From Propionispora vibrioides (lineage in GTDB: Bacteria > Bacillota > Negativicutes > Propionisporales > Propionisporaceae), in the NCBI RefSeq assembly GCF_900110485.1, contig NZ_FODY01000001.1:186001-250000 (forward strand): 64,000 nt of DNA, read 5' to 3'. How positions within the stretch are numbered: the stretch's first letter is position 1; every line of letters starts with the position of its first letter. The notes beneath the pieces are model-generated. The model had not been told where the DNA came from. It searched no databases and saw only the letters and a list, made by a program, of their open reading frames with translations. The position numbers and the translations under genes were made by a program. Positions 8,161 through 17,025 of the stretch are shown piece after piece.

Positions 8161-9691
8161 AAAGTGGCAACACTCCAGTTAACGGATTAACCGCGGGCAA
8201 TTGAAACCGCTCCATAAAGTTTTCAAATTTATGAATTTTTACCGGAGCAGCGAACCGCATGTAATTGGTTGCCAGGATCATTTCACCGCAATCCAGGTTC
8301 TTAATTTCATTTCGTTGCTGCAGGATATCTTTCCGGCACATGGCCTCCAGCTTGCCCCGGTCGGCTTTGGAGGCCAAGCCTAAGATAAACAAGGTATTTA
8401 ACTGGGATAATACCTTATCCGCCAATAGTCTCGGCTGCTGATCAACTACGCACATCCCCAGATTAAACTTTCTGGCTTCGCTTACTAATCTGGCAAATAC
8501 ATTATTGTTTGCCACTTCCTTTTTCCCCAGAAAGCGATGAGCTTCTTCTAAAACAACTAAAACCGGTTTTGCGCTCATTTTGGCCTGCTCATCCTTACCG
8601 GAATAATGTTGCAGCAGTTTCTTGGAAAGAAAGGTTGATAACGCTTGCTCACCAACGGGAGAAATATTTTTAAGCTCCACCAGCACGACCTTCCCCAACT
8701 CCAGTTCTTGCAATATCTGTGGCAAGGTCCGTTCCTGCTGTTCAGCAATATTCAGTTCCTTTTCCAAATTCCAGCAAAGGCTTTTTATTTTGTTGATTGT
8801 CCGGGAATTAAATTTTTGTCCGGTGCTGCCTGACAATTCTTCCACAATATCGGCCGTATCATAGTTGAGAATATATTTCATCCAATTTTCCTGCCAGATG
8901 GCATGCATCTTGTAGAGTGCATCCAACTGCGCCTCAGTGAAACTGCCGCAGGCCAATATGTCATCAGGTTCTATCTCTTCATAGGCAATTTTGAATTTTG
9001 TTGCCGTTTCATTTACCGGGTTAGTATTGTAAATCGCCAGTCTGTCCTTAACCAGCGGATGGAGAGCCAGGTCTTTATAATATTCATTATGGACATCAAA
9101 GATCAACAGTCCGTAATGATCGCTTTGCATGACCGAGCTGGCTAAAACCTTTACCAGATTGCTCTTGCCGGAACCGGTGGTCCCGAAAATGCCGATATGC
9201 TCGGTAATAGCTTTGTTGCCATAAATCCCGACAGGCAGGTCCATCACACTTCGTCCGGATTTCAGTAAACCGATTTCCAAATCACCCTTCATTTCATCAA
9301 GCAAGGCGCTATCCTCACCGCTTAGCGAATGTACTTCACAAAAAAAATTGGGGCAGGTTTTCGGATTTAATAGTTGCCCCTGCTGATCCACATAACACAA
9401 CTGCTCCGCCATAGCTATTTTTACCGTATGATTGCCGCCTAAATAAAAATCCAATTCTTCCTGATTGGCAACCTGGCCGTTCTCATCCAGTTTACTCATC
9501 AAGTAACCGACTCCGTTTAACCCCGACCAACGTGACTTGACTTTAAAATCATAAGCTCTAATGTAAAAACGGTCCTGGTTTTGTCCCTCCACGACCAGTA
9601 TGTCCCCAAAATCCACATCTTGGTTAGGAGCCACGACAAACTCCACATAGGTACCTTTGGCATAAGTGAGCCTTCCCTTGTATTGTGCCAT
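8156..9691 (-). CDS. HerA-like ATPase (DUF87), orphan
   Basis: A 511-residue FtsK/HerA-superfamily ATPase. The N-terminal about 110 residues form a beta-rich, HAS-barrel-like part; Walker A is GTTGSGKSN at residues 170-178, followed by LLIFDVHNEY; Walker B appears as VLVVLEEAHRF near residue 370, with an arginine-rich RLVSEARKFNLG and a Q-motif-like VVDQQPR. HerA proteins normally form hexamers that translocate DNA with the NurA nuclease or, in phage-defence loci, with other effectors. No nuclease or effector partner lies next to it. It is inserted between yqfC and the floA operon, which are neighbours in Bacillus, and is bracketed by element A1 at its stop and B1 at its start. Its role is unknown; DNA handling or defence are guesses. 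Confidence 0.88.
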   Translation of the reverse strand: MAQYKGRLTYAKGTYVEFVVAPNQDVDFGDILVVEGQNQDRFYIRAYDFKVKSRWSGLNGVGYLMSKLDENGQVANQEELDFYLGGNHTVKIAMAEQLCYVDQQGQLLNPKTCPNFFCEVHSLSGEDSALLDEMKGDLEIGLLKSGRSVMDLPVGIYGNKAITEHIGIFGTTGSGKSNLVKVLASSVMQSDHYGLLIFDVHNEYYKDLALHPLVKDRLAIYNTNPVNETATKFKIAYEEIEPDDILACGSFTEAQLDALYKMHAIWQENWMKYILNYDTADIVEELSGSTGQKFNSRTINKIKSLCWNLEKELNIAEQQERTLPQILQELELGKVVLVELKNISPVGEQALSTFLSKKLLQHYSGKDEQAKMSAKPVLVVLEEAHRFLGKKEVANNNVFARLVSEARKFNLGMCVVDQQPRLLADKVLSQLNTLFILGLASKADRGKLEAMCRKDILQQRNEIKNLDCGEMILATNYMRFAAPVKIHKFENFMERFQLPAVNPLTGVLPLS

Positions 9692-9724
9692 GGACTTATC
9701 TCCCTTCGTAAAAAAATTGCCGAT

Positions 9725-9892
9725 TTAGAACCTGTATTCAAGCATGGAAATACTGGAGCAGTGAGCGTTTTTTTGCCAGATGAGGAACATTTCTGCAGGC
9801 ATAATGGGGTTATGGCAAGGAAATGTAACAAAAGTATGGCGGAAAAAGCGCCACCGATACAACGTTTTCTAACAGTTGAGTACAGATTCTTA
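9725..9892. repeat. Palindromic intergenic element, group B, copy B1
   Basis: About 168 bp with ends AGAACCTGTATTCAA and, inverted, AGAATCTGTACTCAA. Core blocks are GTGAGCGTTTTTTTGCCAGA and, on the other arm, GTATGGCGGAAAAAGCGCC. The apex is CATAA/TTATG around GGGGT-like loop bases. It fills the space between the terminator at 9911-9949 and the start of the herA-like gene. Confidence 0.75.
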
Positions 9893-9910
9893 GCTTCTAT
9901 TGTGCATAAA

Positions 9911-9949
9911 ATATAAAAAAAAATAACAGGTTTAATTTTCCCTGTTATT
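9911..9949 (-). terminator. Intrinsic terminator of the nfeD-floA operon
   Basis: A perfect 9-bp stem AATAACAGG/CCTGTTATT (9922-9930, 9941-9949) with a 10-base loop, followed on the minus strand by nine T residues. It lies just after the stop of the small gene at 9959. T runs on both sides would let it act in either direction. Confidence 0.85.
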
Positions 9950-9958
9950 TTTAAAAAT

Positions 9959-10297
9959 CTATTTTCTTTTTTGATAGATTGGTCTATAGGCGCGGGGCTT
10001 TTGCAATATCTCGGAGTAGATAACCGCCTGCAGCAGCATATTCCTTTCAACCGACAAGCCAGGCGCAACACCTGCCTTGTCAACACTGGCCGGAGAAACG
10101 GCCGCCTGTGGTATAACAACCTCAGGATACATGGGTAATACCGCCGGCTTGCTGACTTTGGCAGGAGGTATGGATGGCATATCGGCAGGCGGTTCGGGAA
10201 TTTCCGGATATTCATATTTCTTTGGTTTTCCCCGGCGCAAAAGTTCCGGAACCAGATAGAGAACCAGCATAAGCAGAATGGGTATAATGATATCCAT
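9959..10297 (-). CDS. Small membrane-anchored proline-rich protein, unknown
   Basis: A 112-residue protein that I do not recognise. Residues about 3-20 form a hydrophobic anchor (IIIPILLMLVLYLVPELL), followed by a basic cluster and a region rich in proline, with PEIPEPPADMPSIPP, and a C-terminus of mixed charge ending in KRK. It starts 2 bases after the floA stop with AGGAAAGAG upstream and is the last gene before a strong terminator, so it is co-transcribed with nfeD and floA. Bacillus has yqfB, a different small gene, at this place. A role beside the flotillin in membrane organisation is only suggested by position. Confidence 0.75.
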   Translation of the reverse strand: MDIIIPILLMLVLYLVPELLRRGKPKKYEYPEIPEPPADMPSIPPAKVSKPAVLPMYPEVVIPQAAVSPASVDKAGVAPGLSVERNMLLQAVIYSEILQKPRAYRPIYQKRK

Positions 10298-10299
10298 AA

Positions 10300-11304
10300 C
10301 TACTCTTTCCTAGGCTCATTGCCTTTTACCGGAGTCTGCAGCGGTTCGACCTTGCCAATCGTCTCACGCATCTGCGTATCGGCAATGATGTTGTTCATAT
10401 TATAATAATCCATGACGCCCATCCGTCCCTCCTGAAGAGCCGCTGCCAAAGCATGAGGAACTTCAGCCTGGGCTTCCACGACCTTAGCCTGCATTTGTTG
10501 CGTATAGGCACGCATTTCCTGTTCTTTGGCAACTGCCATAGCCCGTCGTTCTTCGGCTTTGGCCTGGGCAATCCTTTTTTCCGCCTCTGCCTGATCGGTC
10601 ATTAGCTCGGCTCCGATATTCCGGCCAACATCCACATCGGCAATATCGATGGATAATATTTCAAACGCCGTACCGGCATCCAGTCCTTTGGATAAAACCG
10701 TCCTTGAGATATGATCGGGATTTTCTAAAACGTCCTTGTGATCTACCGAAGAGCCGACGGTTGTAACAATCCCCTCGCCAACCCGGGCAATAATCGTAGC
10801 TTCGCCGGCACCGCCGACCAGTCTGTCAATATTCGCTCTCACGGTAACCCTTGCCTTTACCTTCAACTCAATGCCGTTTTTTGCTACCGCCGACACAATA
10901 GGCGTCTCAATGACTTTGGGATTAACACTCATTTGGACGGCTTCCAGCACATTGCGTCCAGCCAGGTCAATGGCTGCCGATCTTTCAAACGGCAGGGGAA
11001 TCTGCGCCCGGTGAGCGGCAATCAGAGCATCGACGACTTTATCCACATCACCACCGGCCAGATAGTGAGCCTCCAGTTGATTTACCTGGATGTCCAAACC
11101 AGCCTTATTCGCCTTGATTAGCGGCAAAACGATCTGAGACGGCGGCACCCGGCGCAGCCGCATGCCGATTAAGGTAAATATCCCGACCCGTACGCCGGCC
11201 GCCAAAGCCGATATCCATAAACCCAGCGGCACAAAATGCAAGAATATGCCAATCCCCATAATGATTAGCGCCAGAAAAAACAAAGGACCGATTAAAGATG
11301 TCAT
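10300..11304 (-). CDS. floA: Flotillin-like protein FloA
   Basis: FloA scaffolds functional membrane microdomains. The 334-residue protein has an N-terminal hydrophobic hairpin (about residues 4-40), an SPFH-like region with [20 protein letters not shown], and a long alanine/glutamate-rich stretch (about residues 230-285) predicted to be coiled coil, with [18 protein letters not shown]. Length matches Bacillus FloA (YqfA). The start has GAGGAGATG upstream. The gene follows nfeD, its usual partner, by 18 bases. Confidence 0.96.
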   Translation of the reverse strand: MTSLIGPLFFLALIIMGIGIFLHFVPLGLWISALAAGVRVGIFTLIGMRLRRVPPSQIVLPLIKANKAGLDIQVNQLEAHYLAGGDVDKVVDALIAAHRAQIPLPFERSAAIDLAGRNVLEAVQMSVNPKVIETPIVSAVAKNGIELKVKARVTVRANIDRLVGGAGEATIIARVGEGIVTTVGSSVDHKDVLENPDHISRTVLSKGLDAGTAFEILSIDIADVDVGRNIGAELMTDQAEAEKRIAQAKAEERRAMAVAKEQEMRAYTQQMQAKVVEAQAEVPHALAAALQEGRMGVMDYYNMNNIIADTQMRETIGKVEPLQTPVKGNEPRKE

Positions 11305-11322
11305 GCATTCATCTCCTCTACA

Positions 11323-12612
11323 TTAATGTTTGGTTAAACGGACCACCATACGGTTGCCCGTGGTATCGATGACCGTCACTTCCAGTCCCGGCTGAATAAA
11401 CTCTCCCTCCGAGACTACATCCAGCACAGTTCCGTCAATTTCAATTCTCCCGGCCGGGCGTAAAGCGGTCAGGGTCTTTCCGGTTTTCCCCTGATATGCC
11501 GAATGGTCATTGCCGCTTACAAAGCCGGCCTGCCCGGTTTCCGCTTCCCGCAGCACCAGCTTCATCCACAGCCGGCTGGACGGCAGCCTCCTGACGATGA
11601 GCAGGAACAAACCTATAGCCAGCAGCATACTGATAAGAATGCTATAAACAGCCGTATTACCGGCGCCAGCAAGCAAATACACGCCAGTAAACAGGCTGAG
11701 CGTACCGGCAGCTGCAAAAATACCGGTACCGGCTACAAAAAACTCCGCGCCCAGCAGCAGCAGACCCATAAGCAGCAATAAAGCCTCCAGCCAGCCGGCA
11801 TAGCCCAGCAGCCATTGACCGGTGAACAAAAGAGAAGCCGCCGCCACGGCAAGCAGACCGGCCGCACCGGTACCGGCTGTCTTGAACTCAACGAGAATGG
11901 CCAAAAACATAACCGTCAGCAAAACAAACTTCACGGCAGCCATTGACAACCATCCGGCGGCATAATCCTGCCAATTGGCGGTATACTCCCGTAAGGGACT
12001 GTTCTGCAGGCCATAGTGGGCCAGTACTGCCGTACGGTCAGCGGCGATCAGTTCAGCATAGCCCACTGCCACTGCCTGAGAATCGGTCAGCGAAAGAATT
12101 TGCCCTTGTCCGGCATACCCCGGATACCCCATAGTTTTATCCACCATAGCTTCAGCAATCCGCGGATTACGTCCATGTTTTCCCGCTGTGGCGGCAAATT
12201 CGGCCTTTAGTGCCGAAATATTTTTTTCTGTGGCGGGAATCGGCTCGGCAGCACCGATACTGCTGCCTTGGGCCATCACAATATGTTGATGGGCCAGGCT
12301 AATCAGCGCGCCGGCCGACCAGGCGCGATTTTTTACAAAACAAATGGTGCGTACCGGCATGCTGTCAATCATATCCCGCATTTTAACCGCCGAGTCAACC
12401 AAACCGCCGAAAGTATCCAATTCCAAAATAACCGCTGCCGCATTCTTAGCGCGGGCTTCCGTATAAGCTCTATGTAAAAGTGCTACCTGGGTTTCATTAA
12501 TCTCTCCCTGCATGACAACAACGACGACGGAAGGCTGTTCCTCCTGAGCACTCACTGGAACAAATATCGCCAGACAAAGCATAAACAAGATCAACCATAC
12601 TGTTCGCATCAT
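11323..12612 (-). CDS. NfeD-family ClpP-class membrane serine protease
   Basis: A 429-residue long-form NfeD protein (YqeZ type). It begins with a cleavable signal peptide (hydrophobic residues 5-20, VSA before QEEQ), then a ClpP-like protease domain with the substrate-loop ELDTFGGLVDSA and a serine within RAWSAGALISLA, followed by about four membrane helices (residues 215-335) and a C-terminal OB-fold NfeD domain ending with LEVTVIDTTGNRMVV. NfeD proteins pair with flotillin/stomatin proteins; here floA follows directly. Start is one of two adjacent ATG codons after AAAGGACTG. Confidence 0.93.
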   Translation of the reverse strand: MMRTVWLILFMLCLAIFVPVSAQEEQPSVVVVVMQGEINETQVALLHRAYTEARAKNAAAVILELDTFGGLVDSAVKMRDMIDSMPVRTICFVKNRAWSAGALISLAHQHIVMAQGSSIGAAEPIPATEKNISALKAEFAATAGKHGRNPRIAEAMVDKTMGYPGYAGQGQILSLTDSQAVAVGYAELIAADRTAVLAHYGLQNSPLREYTANWQDYAAGWLSMAAVKFVLLTVMFLAILVEFKTAGTGAAGLLAVAAASLLFTGQWLLGYAGWLEALLLLMGLLLLGAEFFVAGTGIFAAAGTLSLFTGVYLLAGAGNTAVYSILISMLLAIGLFLLIVRRLPSSRLWMKLVLREAETGQAGFVSGNDHSAYQGKTGKTLTALRPAGRIEIDGTVLDVVSEGEFIQPGLEVTVIDTTGNRMVVRLTKH

Positions 12613-12754
12613 CTTACAGTCCTTTCCCCAGACTCACTCCCTACGCAGATCTTTAAGGAAGAAAGTCTTGGTTAGGTCATTTTCTTTAATAAACGCACTC
12701 GTCAACACTTTTCTTCCCAACTGCAGCCACCTGCTGTCCTATCGGGTAAATTAA

Positions 12755-12781
12755 AATCCGGCACAATGGTTGTACCGGATT
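12755..12781 (-). terminator. Intrinsic terminator after yqeY
   Basis: A near-perfect 12-bp stem (AATCCGGCACAA, 3-base loop, TTGTACCGGATT) directly after the yqeY stop at 12786, followed on the minus strand by TTAATTT. The tail is short, so efficiency is uncertain. The 140 bases from here to nfeD hold no clear sigma-A promoter that I could identify. Confidence 0.65.
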
Positions 12782-12785
12782 CATT

Positions 12786-13238
12786 TTACTGATTTAACAG
12801 CTCTCGTACTATAGAATTTACTAACTTTCCATCCGCGCGCCCCTTAATCTTAGGCATGAGCGCAGACATAACTTTCCCCATATCCTTCGGACTAGCAGCA
12901 TTCGTTTCAGCAATCGTTTCAGTTACCACTGCACGAACTTCAGCTTCATTTAATTGTTGAGGAAGATATTGCATCAACACGGCAACTTCCTGTTCCAGGT
13001 TATCAACTAAATCTTGTCGGTTGCCTTTCTGGAACTCTTCAATTGCGTCCCGGCGCATTTTTACTTCTTTCGATAAAACATCCAGAACTTCACTTTCGGA
13101 AAGCTCTTTCTTTTGATCAATCTCAACATTTTTTATATTAGCACGCACCATACGAATTACCGAAAGGCGCGTCTTGCCCGCTTCCCGGTCTTTCATGGCC
13201 TGCTTCATATCTTCTGCTAACCTATCCTTAAGATACAT
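12786..13238 (-). CDS. yqeY: GatB/YqeY domain protein
   Basis: A 150-residue protein consisting only of the YqeY domain, which is also the tail domain of the GatB subunit of tRNA amidotransferase; stand-alone YqeY is thought to act in tRNA-related processes but its role is not settled. The conserved start LKDRLAEDMKQAMKDRE and the later LPQQLNEAEV and SPKDMGKVMSALMPKIKGRADG are diagnostic. It lies behind rpsU with the strong promoter at 13506-13535, as in most Bacillota. Confidence 0.95.
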   Translation of the reverse strand: MYLKDRLAEDMKQAMKDREAGKTRLSVIRMVRANIKNVEIDQKKELSESEVLDVLSKEVKMRRDAIEEFQKGNRQDLVDNLEQEVAVLMQYLPQQLNEAEVRAVVTETIAETNAASPKDMGKVMSALMPKIKGRADGKLVNSIVRELLNQ

Positions 13239-13262
13239 GTAGATACCTCCGAAACACTGCTA

Positions 13263-13442
13263 TTAAGCTTTAAATTTACGTTTCCGTGCCGCTTCGGATT
13301 TTTTCTTGCGTTTTACGCTAGGTTTTTCATAATGCTCGCGTTTTCTAACTTCGGCAAGAGTTCCCGCCTTTTGACAAGTACGCTTAAATCTGCGGAGTGC
13401 ACTATCAATTGTTTCATTTTTTCCTACCTTGACTTCTGACAT
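13263..13442 (-). CDS. rpsU: 30S ribosomal protein bS21
   Basis: A 59-residue, strongly basic ribosomal protein of the small subunit. It shows the family pattern [18 protein letters not shown] and a lysine/arginine-rich tail. The frame extends to 13499, but GGAGGGAGGGAG lies 6-8 bases before the ATG at 13442, and the product then has the normal bS21 length. First gene behind the strong promoter at 13506-13535; yqeY follows 24 bases later. Confidence 0.96.
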   Translation of the reverse strand: MSEVKVGKNETIDSALRRFKRTCQKAGTLAEVRKREHYEKPSVKRKKKSEAARKRKFKA

Positions 13443-13505
13443 CTGATCTCCCTCCCTCCACTTGACCATTACGGGGAAGTGTATTACGTTCATATACACC
13501 TAAAT

Positions 13506-13535
13506 ATTATACACTAGCAATTTGCAGATTGTCAA
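13506..13535 (-). promoter_or_regulatory. Strong sigma-A promoter of rpsU-yqeY
   Basis: Perfect TTGACA (13530-13535) and perfect TATAAT (13506-13511) on the minus strand with an 18-base spacer. The -35 sits 3 bases after the hit stop codon. This separates rpsU-yqeY from the heat-shock operon, although read-through is possible as no terminator lies between. Confidence 0.8.
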
Positions 13536-13537
13536 TA

Positions 13538-13885
13538 TTAACCTGGGGGCCATTTCATAAGCCTGCCGCCAAGAATATGGTAATGTAAATGATGGACCGT
13601 TTGTCCGCCATGTTCCTTGGTATTGACAACAATGCGGAACCCATCTTCGGCTAAGCCAAGCTGGTTGGCCAAAAGTCCGGCGGTAGCAGTAAGATGCCCC
13701 AATAAACCTATATCTTCCGGACCTGCCGCCAGGAGGTGTTCCAGATGCTTCTTCGGTATGAGCAAAACATGAACCGGAGCAGCCGGATTGATATCCTTAA
13801 AGGCAATTACCTGCTCATCCTCATAAATAGGTTCGACGGGAATTTGTTTTGCCGCTATTTTACAAAAAATGCATTCTGTCTGCAT
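13538..13885 (-). CDS. Histidine triad (HIT) nucleotide-binding protein
   Basis: A 115-residue HINT-type purine nucleoside phosphoramidase. The HIT motif HHLHYH is close to the C-terminus, preceded by EHGGQTV; the N-terminus ECIFCKIAAKQIP carries the CxxC often seen in the group. GGGGAGGTG precedes the ATG. It follows mtaB after 92 bases and ends the long hrcA operon just before the rpsU promoter. Confidence 0.94.
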   Translation of the reverse strand: MQTECIFCKIAAKQIPVEPIYEDEQVIAFKDINPAAPVHVLLIPKKHLEHLLAAGPEDIGLLGHLTATAGLLANQLGLAEDGFRIVVNTKEHGGQTVHHLHYHILGGRLMKWPPG

Positions 13886-13977
13886 ACAGCACCTCCCCTC
13901 CGGCGATTTTAACAGTCATACCTTTATTACTTCTGTAGGCTTATAGCAATATCCTGCAAAAAAATAAAACACCATAG

Positions 13978-15273
13978 CTAATTCTGTACAATAACACCCC
14001 ACAGGCCATCACGATAGGCTGCTTCGATTCGGACTTGGCTGATCTTTCCCCTTACTTCCTGCGATCCTTTGGCATATACGCGAACATAATGATCCGTCAA
14101 GCCTTCCGCGATATCTGTCTTTTTATTTTCAAACAGTACTCTTACCTCCTGCCCGATATACTGCTTATTAAAGTGAGCAGCCTGAGCCGCCGCTAACTCC
14201 TGGAGGGCCTGAACACGCTGTTTTTTTATATCTTCGCCGACCTGGTCAGGATAATTCGCGGCTGGTGTCCCCTGTCGCTTGGAGTAGGGAAAAGTATGAA
14301 CTCTGGCAAATCCCATGCTGCCGGCAAAATCCAGCGTTTCGGCAAATAAAGCGTCCGTCTCACCCGGGAAACCGACAATGATATCCGTTGAAATAGCAAC
14401 ATCCGGTATTGCTTCACGAATATTGGCAAGGAGCGCGCGATACTCTGCCGCTCGATAATGGCGGTTCATTGCCCGCAAAATGGTATCGCTTCCCGACTGG
14501 AGCGGCAGATGCAAATGATGGCAGAGCCGTTCATCCTGCTTCATAATCGCAATCAACTCATCCTCTACTTCGATGGATTCCAGCGATCCTAACCGCAAGC
14601 GGACAAGTCCGTCCAAATCAAGAATCGTTTTGACAGCATCAACCAAACTATGGTTATTATCACGGCCATAGGCCCCCAAGTGAATGCCTGTTAATACAAT
14701 TTCCTTGAAACCGGCCTGAATCAACCGTTCAGCCTCCTGCCGGATGCTGGCGAGCGGCCTTGATTTCAGAGCGCCTCTGGCGTAGGGAATAATGCAATAA
14801 GTACAAAAATTAGTGCAACCATCCTGTATTTTTAAAAACGCCCGTGTCCGTCCGGGAGCTTGCAACAGTGGCACATCTTCGAATTCTGTCGACGTCATGA
14901 CATTACCGACAATATTAATCCGTTTCTTAGATTGTGCGGCCTCGCTGACCAGTTCTACCACACGCCGCCGATCCTTGGTGCCGATAATGACATCCACACC
15001 TTCTATAGCCTCTACCTGTTCCGGTGAAACCTGTGCATAGCAGCCTGTTACAGCAATAATGGCTGCCGGATTATTTTTCATTGCCTTACGAATTAGCTGC
15101 CTGGACTTTTTTTCTCCCAGATGAGTGACAGAACAGGTATTGATGACATATACATCGGAAAAATCATGGAAGTCAACAACGTCATAGCCTTCCAGCTTAA
15201 ACAGACTTTCCATAAGCTCTGTTTCATACTGATTCACTTTGCAGCCTAACGTAGTAAATGCAACCAACGGCAC
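13978..15273 (-). CDS. mtaB: tRNA (N6-threonylcarbamoyladenosine-C2-)-methylthiotransferase MtaB
   Basis: This radical-SAM enzyme turns t6A37 of tRNA into ms2t6A. The 431-residue protein has the UPF0004 N-terminal domain with conserved cysteines (TLGCKVNQYE, NTCSVTH, VTGCYAQ), the radical-SAM cluster motif CTNFCTYCIIPYARG (CxxxCxxC), and a C-terminal TRAM domain. LGCKVNQYE distinguishes MtaB from MiaB and RimO. It starts with GTG at 15273, directly after the rsmE stop, with GGGGGTGA inside the end of rsmE, so the two are coupled. Confidence 0.96.
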   Translation of the reverse strand: MPLVAFTTLGCKVNQYETELMESLFKLEGYDVVDFHDFSDVYVINTCSVTHLGEKKSRQLIRKAMKNNPAAIIAVTGCYAQVSPEQVEAIEGVDVIIGTKDRRRVVELVSEAAQSKKRINIVGNVMTSTEFEDVPLLQAPGRTRAFLKIQDGCTNFCTYCIIPYARGALKSRPLASIRQEAERLIQAGFKEIVLTGIHLGAYGRDNNHSLVDAVKTILDLDGLVRLRLGSLESIEVEDELIAIMKQDERLCHHLHLPLQSGSDTILRAMNRHYRAAEYRALLANIREAIPDVAISTDIIVGFPGETDALFAETLDFAGSMGFARVHTFPYSKRQGTPAANYPDQVGEDIKKQRVQALQELAAAQAAHFNKQYIGQEVRVLFENKKTDIAEGLTDHYVRVYAKGSQEVRGKISQVRIEAAYRDGLWGVIVQN

Positions 15274-16011
15274 CTACTCACCCCCCATGTCGCCACATTC
15301 ATACATAACAATCGAAATGGCGGCAACCGGTGCCGTTTCCGTACGTAAAATGCGCGGTCCCAGTGTAACAACCAAAGCGCCCATACTCCGGCATAATTGA
15401 ACCTCATCGGGACTAAAGCCGCCCTCCGGTCCGACAATGATTGTATAATGCCGGCTGTCTCCATTGCGTAAAACCTGCTTTAATGTGCTGTCAACCTGTC
15501 CTTCATATAACAGAAGGACTTTGCTCTCTTTATCGATATGCTGAAACAGTTTGGCTAAATCCTGCACAGCCGCTACAACGGGAACCTGCAGCCGCCCCGA
15601 TTGTTTTGCCGCCTCGCCGGCAATTTTCTGCCATCTACTGACCCGTTCCGCTTTTTTCTTGGCATCATAGCGAACAACGATATTCTGCGAAATAACCGGA
15701 ATAATGCTGTCCACACCAAGCTCCACTGCTTTTTGCACAATATAATCCATCTTATCGCTTTTCGGCAGGCATTGCGCCAGCGAGACCTTCACCGGCGATT
15801 CTCTTTCTTCCTTGATCATTTCTTCCGGACAAAGCTGAATGCAGTTTTCCTCCACCTGTTGAATCACCGCAATCGCGGCCTGTCCATCCTCAGCAATTAG
15901 CGTAACCCGTTCACCCGGTTTCATACGCAAAACACGGTTTATATGATAGGCATCCGGTCCGGTAATGGTTACCGTCGGCCCTAGTTGCCCCTTAAGAAAA
16001 AAGCGGCGCAT
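15274..16011 (-). CDS. rsmE: 16S rRNA (uracil1498-N3)-methyltransferase RsmE
   Basis: RsmE methylates N3 of U1498 in 16S rRNA. The 245-residue SPOUT-class protein starts with RRFFLKGQLG and contains the N-terminal PUA-like part and the C-terminal knotted domain with IVGPEGGFSPDEV and LGPRILRTETAPVAA, which binds S-adenosylmethionine. Length is standard. It begins 1 base after the prmA stop and runs into mtaB, in the order prmA-rsmE-mtaB known from Bacillus. Confidence 0.97.
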   Translation of the reverse strand: MRRFFLKGQLGPTVTITGPDAYHINRVLRMKPGERVTLIAEDGQAAIAVIQQVEENCIQLCPEEMIKEERESPVKVSLAQCLPKSDKMDYIVQKAVELGVDSIIPVISQNIVVRYDAKKKAERVSRWQKIAGEAAKQSGRLQVPVVAAVQDLAKLFQHIDKESKVLLLYEGQVDSTLKQVLRNGDSRHYTIIVGPEGGFSPDEVQLCRSMGALVVTLGPRILRTETAPVAAISIVMYECGDMGGE

Positions 16012-16012
16012 G

Positions 16013-16951
16013 TTAGACGCCCCTCTTTCTCATCACCATGGCAACCCAGCCGCCATTTTCGACAACCTTTTCCACAATAAAGTTCTGTTCAATAGCTGCC
16101 GCCGTTACATCACTCAATCGCTCGACAATAATCCCGCTGGCAATAAAGCAGCCATCCTTCTTAAGCTTAGCCGGGATGTCTTTTAATAAATGAATAATGA
16201 TATCGGCAATAATGTTTGCTACAATGACATCTGCCTGACCTTCGACCCCGGTTAACAAGTCGCCGCGTGCAACAGATATCAGGTGCTCGACCTGATTGAT
16301 TGTTACATTTTCCTGAGCTACTCGTACGGCAACCGGATCAAGGTCCACAGCTTTAACACTTTTGGCGCCCAGCTTAGCAGCCGCTACCGCTAAGATTCCT
16401 GAACCGGTCCCTACATCAAAGACCACCGAACCCTCACGCACCACTTCCTCCAGGCATTGGGCGCACATCATCGTAGTGTGGTGCGTTCCTGTGCCAAAAG
16501 CCATGCCCGGATCAAGTTCAATGACAATATCATTGGGGATAGCCACGTATTCTTCCCAGGAGGGCTTGATAATAATCTGCGGGCTGATCCGCGTGGGATG
16601 AAAATATTCTTTCCAGGAAGACTCCCAGTCCTCTTCCTGAACTTCTTTGCAGGCAATGGCACCTTTGCCCTTATCAAGGTTATGGTTTACCAGTTCATTA
16701 ACCCGCTGTTCAAATGAGGCCAGCTTATCGTCCAATTCTTCATTCATCGGCAAGTAGGCTTTCACAGTAACGGTTTCCACATCAGTTTCCTCGGGAATAT
16801 CGCAATAATCCCAGGCTCCCGCGCGCCGGTAAGCATTAACCAGCTCAGGGTCTTCAATGACAACCCCGCTGGCTCCTAAATCATGAAAAATATTAGCTAC
16901 CGCCTCGGTAGCCTCATGTGTCGTCTGGATACTGATTTCAGCCCACTTCAT
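16013..16951 (-). CDS. prmA: Ribosomal protein L11 methyltransferase PrmA
   Basis: PrmA trimethylates ribosomal protein uL11. The 312-residue protein has the small N-terminal substrate-binding domain (KWAEISIQTTHEA) and a class I methyltransferase domain with MAFGTGTHHTT and VFDVGTGSGILAVAAAKLG, then VANIIADII. Length is typical. AAGGAGCG precedes the ATG. It follows dnaJ after 74 bases, in the usual heat-shock operon order. Confidence 0.97.
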   Translation of the reverse strand: MKWAEISIQTTHEATEAVANIFHDLGASGVVIEDPELVNAYRRAGAWDYCDIPEETDVETVTVKAYLPMNEELDDKLASFEQRVNELVNHNLDKGKGAIACKEVQEEDWESSWKEYFHPTRISPQIIIKPSWEEYVAIPNDIVIELDPGMAFGTGTHHTTMMCAQCLEEVVREGSVVFDVGTGSGILAVAAAKLGAKSVKAVDLDPVAVRVAQENVTINQVEHLISVARGDLLTGVEGQADVIVANIIADIIIHLLKDIPAKLKKDGCFIASGIIVERLSDVTAAAIEQNFIVEKVVENGGWVAMVMRKRGV

Positions 16952-17025
16952 ACAATCAATCGCTCCTTATGTCCGTATGCTGTTAGTACCGTGTAAAATA
17001 CAGTGTGCACTTTAACAGACTGCCT

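Noticed and set aside
7992-9892. Composite transposon carrying the herA-like gene
   Set aside because: The two flanking elements belong to different end groups, carry no transposase and are not a matched pair; similar elements also occur singly elsewhere.
9517-10215. 232-codon minus-strand frame across element B1
   Set aside because: It crosses the start of the herA-like gene, the whole repeat, the terminator and the small gene in another frame, and has no protein-like character.
12612-12755. Promoter search upstream of nfeD, including an ECF sigma-W-type site as known for Bacillus floA
   Set aside because: TTGACG near 12700 has no -10 at proper spacing, and the only CGTA near the gene has no AAC-type -35 at 16-17 bases.
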